From positions 186,001 to 250,000 of the forward strand of contig CAKORJ010000001.1 in the NCBI GenBank assembly GCA_934101575.1: DNA of 64,000 bases, read 5' to 3'. This DNA comes from an uncultured Bacilli bacterium (GTDB lineage Bacteria; Bacillota_I; Bacilli_A; RF39; UBA660). This document shows, piece by piece, positions 32,544-40,704 of the stretch. A program made the translations under genes and the position numbers. Under the pieces are notes generated by a model. It ran no database searches. It saw only the letters and a program-made list of their open reading frames with translations, and had not been told where the DNA came from. Positions within the stretch are counted from its first letter, which is position 1, and every line of letters begins with the position of its first letter.

Positions 32544-33236
32544 ATGAAGAGATTTAGTATTATATTTATTTCTTGTTGTGTTTTGTTTATTAGTTGTTTC
32601 TTTTTATTTTTTAATAAAGATGTTGTTTATGATTTAAGATCTACTACTAAGTTTGATAGTGTTTCTACTTCTAATATTGTTTTATCTCTTCGTGATCAAT
32701 ATAATAATTCTGATATAGTCGGAGTTTTAGAAATACCTTCTGTATTTAAAACTATTGTTGTTAAATATAGTGATAATGAATATTATCTTACTCATGATAT
32801 TAATAATAAGTATTCTGCTCTTGGTTCTGTTTTTATGGATTATCGTGTTTCTTATGATTCTAAAAAGGTTTTAATATATGGTCATAATATATATGGTAAG
32901 AAAGAACTTCCTTTTTCTAGACTTGATAATTATGTAGATAAGAGTTATTTTTTAAAACATCCTGTTATATATTTTTATACTTTAGATGGTACTTATACTT
33001 ATGATATATTTTCTTCTTATGTTGAAACTAGTGATTTTGATTATGTTAATGTGAATGATTATAATGGTTTATCTTATTTAGAGCATATTAATAAACTTAA
33101 GAATAAATCTAATTATGATACTGGTATTAAACTTAGTTCTGATTCTAAGATTATAATACTTCAAACGTGTAATACTAGAACTGGTTATGATGGTTCTATG
33201 AAAAATACTTTAGTTATGGGTGTTTTAAGGAGTTGA
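32544..33236 (+). CDS. Class B-type sortase
   Basis: A 230-residue transpeptidase with an N-terminal membrane anchor (FSIIFISCCVLFISCFFLFF). Catalytic residues are visible: His in LIYGHNIYGK, Cys in IILQTCNTR and a downstream Arg in the terminal VMGVLR. Spacing and the long region between strands fit class B or D sortases. It would anchor proteins bearing signals such as PPTTG (22116 gene) or TPKTG (36209 gene). ATG 32544 has GGAGGGATATG upstream. The next gene starts 5 bases after its stop, so it shares a transcript with a flavoprotein. Confidence 0.85.
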   Translation: MKRFSIIFISCCVLFISCFFLFFNKDVVYDLRSTTKFDSVSTSNIVLSLRDQYNNSDIVGVLEIPSVFKTIVVKYSDNEYYLTHDINNKYSALGSVFMDYRVSYDSKKVLIYGHNIYGKKELPFSRLDNYVDKSYFLKHPVIYFYTLDGTYTYDIFSSYVETSDFDYVNVNDYNGLSYLEHINKLKNKSNYDTGIKLSSDSKIIILQTCNTRTGYDGSMKNTLVMGVLRS

Positions 33237-33240
33237 TTTT

Positions 33241-34434
33241 ATGAAGGTTGTTGTTATAGGAGGAGGCCCTTCTGGTGTTACTTCTGCTATTTTTGCTAAG
33301 AATAATGGTAATTCTGTTGTTTTACTTGAAAGAAATGATAAAGTTTTAAAAAAATTACTTATTACTGGTAATGGTAGATGTAATTATTTTAATGAAAACT
33401 TTTCTATAGAGCATTATTATTCTAATGATATTGATATTCTTAAAGAAATTATTACTAGTGGTAATAGAGATTTGTTTTTAGAATTTTTTAATGATTTAGG
33501 AATAGTTTCATTTATTAAAAATGATTATTATTATCCTTATTCTAATATGGCTTCTTCTGTTAGAGAGCTTCTTATTTCTAAACTTAATGGTTGTGATGTT
33601 ATATGCAATGCTTTTGTTAAAAGAATAGAGAAGAATGATGATGAGTTTCTTGTTTATTATAATGATTCTGTTATATCTTGTGATAAAGTTATTATAAGTG
33701 GAGGTTCTAAGGCTTATCCTAAGACTGGCTCGGATGGCTCTTGTTATGATATTGCTAAGAGTTTTGGACATAGTATTAATATGGTTTATCCTGCTTTAAC
33801 TAAGTTTATAGGAAATGAATTTTATTTTAAAAAGTGGGATGGAGTTAGAAGCCATGCCGAGGTATCTTTATATGAAAACGGTTCTTTTGTAAAGAAAGAA
33901 TTTGGTGAAGTGCAATTTACTAAGACTGGTATAAGTGGTATTTGTATTTTTAATCTTAGTAATATTGTGAGTAAAGGACTTAAATGTGGTAATAAATATG
34001 AGGTAAGGATTAATTTTATGTCCTTTACTGAAGATGCTTTATTATGGTTTAATAGTAGATCTTCTAAAAATGTATATTCTGTGCTTGAAGGTTTTCTTAA
34101 TTTTAAACTTATTGATATTATATTAAAGGCATGTGATATTGATAGTGATTGTTGTTTTGAGGATTTAGATTCTTCCTCTCGGGATAAATTACTTTGTTAT
34201 CTTACTTCTTTTCCTTTTAAGGTGTTAGAATGTGGATCTTTTGATATATCTCAAGTTTGTGGTGGAGGTGTTTCTCTTTTGAAGATTAATCCTTATACTA
34301 TGGAATCTAAGATTGTTTCTGATTTATATTTTTGTGGTGAGATTTTGGATGTTTCTGGTGATTGTGGTGGTTATAATTTAGCTTTTGCTTTTATTAGTGG
34401 TATTCTTGCAGGAAGAAGTGATTTAAATGATTAG
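33241..34434 (+). CDS. FAD-dependent oxidoreductase, HI0933/BaiN family
   Basis: A 397-residue flavoprotein. The N-terminal VVVIGGGPSGVTSAIFAKNN is the dinucleotide-binding motif; LLITGNGRCNYFNEN is a hallmark of the HI0933/BaiN family, and the end GEILDVSGDCGGYNLAFAF is the second FAD contact. Some members reduce unsaturated bile-acid intermediates or act in tRNA-linked redox steps, but most are uncharacterised. It starts 5 bases after the sortase gene and overlaps the next flavoprotein by 8 bases, so the two flavoenzymes are translationally coupled. Confidence 0.88.
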   Translation: MKVVVIGGGPSGVTSAIFAKNNGNSVVLLERNDKVLKKLLITGNGRCNYFNENFSIEHYYSNDIDILKEIITSGNRDLFLEFFNDLGIVSFIKNDYYYPYSNMASSVRELLISKLNGCDVICNAFVKRIEKNDDEFLVYYNDSVISCDKVIISGGSKAYPKTGSDGSCYDIAKSFGHSINMVYPALTKFIGNEFYFKKWDGVRSHAEVSLYENGSFVKKEFGEVQFTKTGISGICIFNLSNIVSKGLKCGNKYEVRINFMSFTEDALLWFNSRSSKNVYSVLEGFLNFKLIDIILKACDIDSDCCFEDLDSSSRDKLLCYLTSFPFKVLECGSFDISQVCGGGVSLLKINPYTMESKIVSDLYFCGEILDVSGDCGGYNLAFAFISGILAGRSDLND

Positions 34435-35998
34435 ATTAAGACAGGTTAAGGTTTTGGTTAGTGATGATTCTTATGATGTTGTTAGGAAAAAAGTTTGTAA
34501 AAAGCTTAGAGTTAATGATTCTTGCATTAAATCTTTGATAATTAATAAAAAGGCTATTGATGCTAGAGATAAGAATAATGTTTATTTTGTATATGAAGTT
34601 GATGTTTCATTAGATAATGAAGAGTCTATTTTGAAAAAGGTTTCTTCTAAGGATATTTTTCATGTTTCTTTGGAGAAGTATAGTTATGTAATGGAAAAGA
34701 ATTCTTCTTGTCATCCTGTTATTATTGGTAGCGGCCCGGCAGGCCTTTTTTGTGCATATATGCTGGCGGAAGCTGGGTATAATCCGGTTATTATTGAAAG
34801 AGGAGAATGTATTGAAGATAGGGTTTTAAGCGTTGAGTCTTTTTGGAATACTAATGTTTTAAATGTCAATTCTAATGTTCAATTTGGTGAAGGTGGGGCT
34901 GGAACTTTTTCTGATGGAAAGCTTAATACTCTTGTTAAAGATAAAGAATTTAGGATGAAAAAGGTATTTGAAATTTTTGTTTCTTGTGGCGCTCCTGCTG
35001 AAATTATGTATGTACATAATCCTCATATTGGAACAGATTTACTTAGAAAAGTTGTAGTTAATATGAGAGAGAAGATTAAAGATATGGGTGGTAGTTTTAG
35101 ATATAATACTTGTCTTACAGATATAATTGTTTCAGAGGGTAAGCTTGAAGGAATAGTTTTAAATGCTTTGGAAAAGATTTCTTGTGATGTTTTAGTACTT
35201 GCTATCGGACATAGCGCTAGGGATACTTTTAAAATGTTATATAATAGGGGAGTTGATATGGATTCTAAACCTTTTGCTGTGGGTATTAGAATAGTTCATC
35301 CTCAGGAACTTATTAATAAGAACCAATATGGTTCTTGTTATAAATTACTTGATCCTGCTAGTTATAAACTTACTTATACTACTTCTAGTGGGCGTGGGGT
35401 TTATTCTTTTTGTATGTGTCCTGGTGGTTATGTTGTTAATGCTTCTAGTTCTCTTAATAAACTTGTTATTAATGGTATGAGTAATAATGATCGTGGTAGT
35501 GGTTTTGCTAATAGTGCTATTATTACTACTGTTACTAAAAATGATTTTGGTGATGGAGTTTTTGCGGGTATGGAGTTTCAGGAAGAGCTTGAGAAGAGAA
35601 CATATAATTTACTTAATGGTCTTGTTCCTGTACAAAGATATATTGATTTTAAAAACAATGTAACTAGTTCTTTTTCTTCTTTATCTTTTGTTAAGGGTAA
35701 ATATGGTTTTGGTAATTTGAATGGTTTGTTTCCTTCTTATATTAGGGATTCTTTAATTGAAGGAATTGATAAATTTAATAAAAAGATTCCTGGTTTTAAT
35801 AGCTCTAATGTTTATATTTTGGGTACTGAATCTAGAAGTTCTTCGCCTGTTAGGATTATTAGAGACAAGGAATTAATGTCCAATATTAAGGGTATTTATC
35901 CATGTGGGGAAGGAGCAGGCTATGCTGGCGGAATTACTACTTCGGCCATAGATGGGATTCGTATTGCGGAGAGAATAGGAAATGCTAAGAAGTTATAA
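34427..35998 (+). CDS. Uncharacterised FAD-dependent dehydrogenase (COG2509 type)
   Basis: A 523-residue protein. The N-terminal about 95 residues form a small alpha/beta lead domain. The Rossmann motif follows, PVIIGSGPAGLFCAYMLAEA, then NVQFGEGGAGTFSDGKLNT, both signatures of COG2509. The C-terminal half contains YPCGEGAGYAGGITTSAIDG, the closing FAD contact. Members are widespread in Bacillota without known substrate. The start lies within the end of the upstream BaiN-like gene (ATGATTAG overlap). It ends the sortase-flavoprotein operon. Confidence 0.88.
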   Translation: MIRLRQVKVLVSDDSYDVVRKKVCKKLRVNDSCIKSLIINKKAIDARDKNNVYFVYEVDVSLDNEESILKKVSSKDIFHVSLEKYSYVMEKNSSCHPVIIGSGPAGLFCAYMLAEAGYNPVIIERGECIEDRVLSVESFWNTNVLNVNSNVQFGEGGAGTFSDGKLNTLVKDKEFRMKKVFEIFVSCGAPAEIMYVHNPHIGTDLLRKVVVNMREKIKDMGGSFRYNTCLTDIIVSEGKLEGIVLNALEKISCDVLVLAIGHSARDTFKMLYNRGVDMDSKPFAVGIRIVHPQELINKNQYGSCYKLLDPASYKLTYTTSSGRGVYSFCMCPGGYVVNASSSLNKLVINGMSNNDRGSGFANSAIITTVTKNDFGDGVFAGMEFQEELEKRTYNLLNGLVPVQRYIDFKNNVTSSFSSLSFVKGKYGFGNLNGLFPSYIRDSLIEGIDKFNKKIPGFNSSNVYILGTESRSSSPVRIIRDKELMSNIKGIYPCGEGAGYAGGITTSAIDGIRIAERIGNAKKL

Positions 35999-36208
35999 CT
36001 TTTTAGTAATAAGTTCCTATTTTTTTAATAGAATTATTTTGTAGTGTTTTTTAACGCAAATGTACTTGATATGGTACATTTTGGCTATTTTTGTTGACTT
36101 TTTATTTTTTTTAGTTTACTATTTTTTTAAAACAAGTTTTTTAGTTTTTGTTTTAAAGCTTGCTTTTGAAAAATAAGTGTTTTGTTACACGTTAAAGGAG
36201 GAAAAAAA

Positions 36209-38026
36209 GTGAAAAATGATTTAAAAGAATTGAAAAAAAAGTTAGCTGCTTTATCGGTAGCTGGGACAATGGCAGCATCAGCGGTAGGATTTGGGGCACC
36301 GGAAGTATTTGCTGATGAAACAATTTCGGAAGGTGTTAAAACAGAAGAGGAAGCTGATTACTCTTATAAATCTGATTTGACTTCTGATAAAGAAGAAGTA
36401 GAAAAATGGTTGGAAGAGAAAGATAAGGCTTTAAAAGAAAAATATGAAGTAACAGAAAAAAAGATAATTGAAGTTGAAAATCAAGTTGTTAGTACTGAAG
36501 AAAAAGAAATAAATGAAAGTTTTGATACGGAAGAATCTGCTAAAGAAAGAAAAAATGAAATAGAAAAAGGTGATATTAAAGATTCAACTCTTTCTATAGA
36601 AAAAAATGATGCAATAACTGAAGAAGTTAATGAAACTTTTGATACGGAACAAGAAGCTTTAGAATTTATTGAAAAATGTAAAGAAAAGTATAATTCTAAT
36701 TTATCAGTATCTGAAATTTATAGTGATTGGGTTTCTAAAGGAACTATAAAAGTAAAAGAACTTTCAGGGCTTACTGAAGAAGAAAGAGATCGTGAAATAG
36801 AAAGAATAACTAAAGAAATAGAAGGTAATAGTACTGATACTATTAGATATGAAGTATCTATTACTAAAACTTCTAATACAGAAAAAGTTTATGTAAAAGA
36901 TAATATTACTGAAGAAACTAAGGTATTTGATTCTTTAAAAGAAGCAAATGATTTTATAGATAGTCTTAAGCTTTCTGAAAATGAAAATATTAAAGTGGAA
37001 ATCAATGGTCCTAAAATAAAGCAAGTTTTAATAAGTTCTGAATCATCTAAGATAGAAGAAATTTTTGAAAGTGAGAAAGAACTTGATGAGTATTTAAAAC
37101 AATTAGAAAAACAAGGATATACATTAGGTGATATTACTAAAGAAGAAGTAGTAATACAAGAAACAGAAAAAGTTCCAACAGGAAAAGTAATTGTAGAAGA
37201 CTCTAAAAAACTTGATTCAAGCAGTAAATATGAGGTAAATGGCAATTATATTATGATAAAACAGGCAAGTGGTAGTATTGCTATTTGGACTAATGATGAG
37301 TTGACAAAAGAAGAACAAGAATCATTTATGAAATCTTGGTTTGCTGGTAATTATGATAATTCAATAAAGAGTAATGTTAAAGTTTACTTTATCTTTGGTG
37401 AAGGTAAAAAGGATTTATCTTATATAGGAAATGGATGGGGAACTTATAATATAAGTACAAAAGATGATAAAATTATAATGACTTGTAATAGTGACAAGAT
37501 TTCTCATTTAAACTATGGTAAGTTTGAACAAGAATATACTGAAAAGAAGGTTGATGTAACTAAGTATTTAGTTTCAGGCAACAAAGTTATGAATAAATAT
37601 AAGGATGAGTATTTAGTTGATTATAAAAAAACTGAAAAATCTTTTGAAGATAAAATTACTCATGGTGCAATAATTAATAAAGATGAATTCGTTAGAGATA
37701 AAAAATATCAAGTAAGTAGTCCATATAGTTTAGAAAGAGAATCATGGATTTTATCTGGAAAATATATTCAAAACAATAGGGGTTCTTTATTCTATGGTCT
37801 TATTGAGGCAAAGGAAAAAGAACTAGAAGATCCAGTTATTGATAATAATGATAATTATAAGCCAGAAAATAAAACTCAAACAGTTGCTAATAAGACTGAA
37901 GTTAAAGAAAATACACCTAAAACTGGTGATGATAGTAGTTTAGAACTTTATGCTGGTGCAGCTGCTTTAGCGCTTGCTGGAGCAATTGGAGCTGCAGGTA
38001 TTGCACGTACTAGAAAAAGGGATTAA
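36209..38026 (+). CDS. Sortase-anchored surface protein, coiled-coil and acidic
   Basis: A 605-residue protein starting at GTG 36209, preceded by AAAGGAGG. A signal peptide (LAALSVAGTMAASAVGFGAP, cleavage near VFADE) leads to a long Glu/Lys-rich region with three related segments carrying TFDTEQEALEFI-like motifs (ESFDTEESAKE, ETFDTEQEALEF, VFDSLKEANDFI). A beta-rich region follows from about 330. The end NTPKTGDDSSLELYAG plus hydrophobic helix and TRKRD is a clear sorting signal (TPKTG). The A-rich coding strand contrasts with the T-rich flavoprotein genes before it. No enzyme motif; an adhesin or wall-structural role is likely. Confidence 0.85.
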   Translation: MKNDLKELKKKLAALSVAGTMAASAVGFGAPEVFADETISEGVKTEEEADYSYKSDLTSDKEEVEKWLEEKDKALKEKYEVTEKKIIEVENQVVSTEEKEINESFDTEESAKERKNEIEKGDIKDSTLSIEKNDAITEEVNETFDTEQEALEFIEKCKEKYNSNLSVSEIYSDWVSKGTIKVKELSGLTEEERDREIERITKEIEGNSTDTIRYEVSITKTSNTEKVYVKDNITEETKVFDSLKEANDFIDSLKLSENENIKVEINGPKIKQVLISSESSKIEEIFESEKELDEYLKQLEKQGYTLGDITKEEVVIQETEKVPTGKVIVEDSKKLDSSSKYEVNGNYIMIKQASGSIAIWTNDELTKEEQESFMKSWFAGNYDNSIKSNVKVYFIFGEGKKDLSYIGNGWGTYNISTKDDKIIMTCNSDKISHLNYGKFEQEYTEKKVDVTKYLVSGNKVMNKYKDEYLVDYKKTEKSFEDKITHGAIINKDEFVRDKKYQVSSPYSLERESWILSGKYIQNNRGSLFYGLIEAKEKELEDPVIDNNDNYKPENKTQTVANKTEVKENTPKTGDDSSLELYAGAAALALAGAIGAAGIARTRKRD

Positions 38027-38122
38027 TTTATAAAGAGCTAAGTGTTTTGACATTTGGCTTTTTTGTTTGACAAATGTTGTGTTTTAGGTTATAATATGGC
38101 ATATTTCAAGGGGGGAATTGAA

Positions 38123-38689
38123 ATGAAAGATAATAATAAAAGTATAAGAAGTGTATGTGTTGAGAAGTTATATGGAAATATTTATCCACATATGAATCCT
38201 GATGTTTCTATAGATTTTGCTAGTGCTAAGGAACCTCTTTTGGTTGAAAATGATGGTTTAATGCAAGCTTTTCGTTTTTCTGATATAGATGTTCTTGATG
38301 CTAAGGATAGAAATCCTGATAATACTACTAGTTGGATCTTTTTTGGTGAAAGATTAAGTTTAAAAGATGTTTATAAGAAATCAAAGAAAAAGAAAAGTGG
38401 TGTTACTGGAGTTTTAGTTGATAATATGATATGTCTTGACTGTGATTATGTATGTCATACTCAAACAGGAGCTTTTGTTCCAATGGATGAAGGAGATTTA
38501 ACATTTGATGAGTATCTTAAATTAATGGAAAAAGGATATGATTTTGATAAGGCTCCTATTGAGGCTAAGAGACAAGTTGTTAAATCTATATCTGATGCTA
38601 AAGAACAAACTGGTCTTGTATCCAAGGTTATTGATAAGGCAATGGATAAGAAATTAAATAAAGAAATTAAAAGAATTAAGAGAAAATAA
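38123..38689 (+). CDS. Hypothetical cytoplasmic protein, 188 residues
   Basis: ATG 38123 was chosen since AAGGGGGGAATTG precedes it; the longer frame from 38054 begins in a terminator (38032-38066). The protein begins VEKLYGNIYPHMNPDVSIDF and has a central VLVDNMICLDCDYVCHTQTG with three Cys that may bind metal. A very basic C-terminal helix (KEIKRIKRK) follows. No signal peptide or membrane segment. I do not recognise the family. It ends at a terminator shared with the convergent transporter gene. Confidence 0.7.
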   Translation: MKDNNKSIRSVCVEKLYGNIYPHMNPDVSIDFASAKEPLLVENDGLMQAFRFSDIDVLDAKDRNPDNTTSWIFFGERLSLKDVYKKSKKKKSGVTGVLVDNMICLDCDYVCHTQTGAFVPMDEGDLTFDEYLKLMEKGYDFDKAPIEAKRQVVKSISDAKEQTGLVSKVIDKAMDKKLNKEIKRIKRK

Positions 38690-38696
38690 TAATAAA

Positions 38697-38726
38697 ATAA
38701 GGAGGATTTAAATGTATCCTCCTTTT
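38697..38726. terminator. Bidirectional terminator
   Basis: AAGGAGGATA pairs with TATCCTCCTT around a short loop. It overlaps the last codons (GGYI) of the minus-strand transporter gene. Confidence 0.75.
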
Positions 38727-39832
38727 CCATCATCAAATTTAAAGAATGATGAGATAAAAAATATTACAATTGATATAAATAGTACTTGTTTTATGTCAAA
38801 TCCTAGTAGTAGGAACATAATTATAATTATTAATCTTCCTATGTTTGTAATTGTTTCTAGTATAAAGTTATATGCTTCTGGGTTGAAGTTTTTTCCTAAA
38901 AACCATATATCTCTACTGTATGATGTTGTGTGTATTTTTGATAGATAACCTTCTAATAGAGCTATTACTGCTATTATTGTGACATTAGTTGTGCATAGTT
39001 TTGCGAAATATAGAGTACATAAAATGATTGTTGCTAATCTAAGGTAATCTTTTTTATTTTTATCCATTTTTTTACCGAATTTCCATACAAAGAATATACT
39101 TGATAAACCTATTAATAGATTTATTATTCCTACGAATGTATATGTGTTATCTACATAGATATATAGGTATAGTGGAAAGAGTAGACTTATGTAAAATGTT
39201 GATTCGTATAAGAATAATATTATATAGTTTTGAGGAGGTATTTGTTTTATTATTTTTTTGTATTCTTCTTTTTTTATTGGTGGTTCTTTTTTTTCTTTTA
39301 TTTTGAATAGGGGTATTATACTTATTAGCATTAATATTAATGATAATGTTGCTAGGGTTATGAATTTTTGACTATCTAAGAATATTCCTCCGACTAGGGA
39401 TGATAGGAGTCCTGCTAGTTCTCCGGAGATTGTTATCCAGGCACTTGCTTCGCCTGTTTTTCTTTTTTCTTGATATTTTATTGAATAATACCTTTTGGCC
39501 ATCCAGTAACTTCTTCTATATACTGAGTAACATAGAGCTAGTGTTATTATAAAAAATAAAGTGTTTTGATAATTATTTAGTAGATAATATGTTGTTATAA
39601 AGAATATTGAGCTTAATATTAAGAAGTTTCTATATTTTGTTTTTTTACCTAGTTTTAATAGAATTACTGATGAGATTACTGAGAATATGTTTATGAATAG
39701 ATAATATATTAGTATATTGTTAAAAGTCATTCCTTTTTTATATAAGTATAAGGGAATAAATATTTCTATTAGACTTCTTGCAAATCCTGATATAAATACA
39801 AATATATTGAAATTTTTAAAGTTTTTTGTCAT
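38708..39832 (-). CDS. Major facilitator superfamily transporter
   Basis: A 374-residue protein with about twelve predicted helices and the MFS hallmark loop KLGKKTKYRNFLILSS between helices 2 and 3; its internal counterpart is WKFGKKMDKNKKDYLRLATI. YYSIKYQEKRKTGEASAWI lies in helix 4-5. The length is short but complete for the family. The substrate cannot be deduced. It is divergent from the small membrane protein at 39958; the intergenic region 39833-39957 must hold both promoters. Confidence 0.8.
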   Translation of the reverse strand: MTKNFKNFNIFVFISGFARSLIEIFIPLYLYKKGMTFNNILIYYLFINIFSVISSVILLKLGKKTKYRNFLILSSIFFITTYYLLNNYQNTLFFIITLALCYSVYRRSYWMAKRYYSIKYQEKRKTGEASAWITISGELAGLLSSLVGGIFLDSQKFITLATLSLILMLISIIPLFKIKEKKEPPIKKEEYKKIIKQIPPQNYIILFLYESTFYISLLFPLYLYIYVDNTYTFVGIINLLIGLSSIFFVWKFGKKMDKNKKDYLRLATIILCTLYFAKLCTTNVTIIAVIALLEGYLSKIHTTSYSRDIWFLGKNFNPEAYNFILETITNIGRLIIIIMFLLLGFDIKQVLFISIVIFFISSFFKFDDGKGGYI

Positions 39833-39957
39833 ATTAACACCTCTATTATTTTACTTTTTAATTATATAAGAGATTAGATTTTTATGCAACTTTAAATTTT
39901 GGCTTGTGTATTTTTATAATATATATTATAATTTATTTGAGATAAAGGGGTAGTAAT

Positions 39958-40614
39958 ATGGAAAGGAACTTTCTTGATAATTATAAAAATTTAAAAGTAT
40001 TTAAGAAGATATTTTTTAGTTTTGGTATTATTTTTCTGGTTGTAGGGATTTGTTTTATTTTCCTATCTTTTTGTAATGAAGTTTTAGATAATAAGTATAT
40101 TGTTAGAGATGTTTCGTCTTTTACTTCTAGTGCTAAAAGTCTTGAAACTGGAGAGATGAGTGCTACTAAGGATACAAAATATGTTAAAAATGGGAGATTT
40201 GAGATTACTTATACTAATTATTCTAAGGGAAAGAATGATTTAGTTGATACTGGGACATACTTTAATATTACTGATATGATTGGTAATGGATTTGTTCTTG
40301 ATGATAGTGAAGTTATTATAAATGACGATAGTTATAAATTTAGTAATGGTAATTGTTCTTCTAAAGATGGAATTAAGATTGATTATCAAAATAATGTTTT
40401 AGATATTGAGATTCCTAGTAGTCTTATAAATAAGAAAAATAAAATTGTTATATATATTAAGCTTGTAGGTAGGGATGAAAATGTAAAGTATGTTACTTCT
40501 CAAGATGCTTATTTTAGTTTTGTTCCTAGTTTAGATAATGATTATTATGGTAAGAAATCGTCACAAGCCTATGTAATAGAGGGATATGGGTATATTAGAC
40601 TTGCTAAGAAATAA
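39958..40614 (+). CDS. Membrane-anchored extracytoplasmic protein, unknown
   Basis: A 218-residue protein with one N-terminal transmembrane helix (FFSFGIIFLVVGICFIFLSF) and a beta-rich extracytoplasmic part (FEITYTNYSKGKNDLVDTGT, IVIYIKLVGRDENVKY) that looks like an immunoglobulin/SpaA-like fold. No catalytic residues stand out and I do not recognise it. It has GATAAAGGGG before the start and a terminator right behind, so it is expressed alone. Confidence 0.65.
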   Translation: MERNFLDNYKNLKVFKKIFFSFGIIFLVVGICFIFLSFCNEVLDNKYIVRDVSSFTSSAKSLETGEMSATKDTKYVKNGRFEITYTNYSKGKNDLVDTGTYFNITDMIGNGFVLDDSEVIINDDSYKFSNGNCSSKDGIKIDYQNNVLDIEIPSSLINKKNKIVIYIKLVGRDENVKYVTSQDAYFSFVPSLDNDYYGKKSSQAYVIEGYGYIRLAKK

Positions 40615-40631
40615 ATGGGAAACCATTTTTT
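40613..40631 (+). terminator. Terminator
   Basis: AAATGG (40613-40618) pairs with CCATTT (40623-40628) around GAAA, then T residues. Confidence 0.75.
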
Positions 40632-40704
40632 CTTTTGTCAAGTTTTTTTGTTTTTGTAGTTATTTTTTTTATTTTTTGATAAAATATAATTGGAGGATGA
40701 TAAC

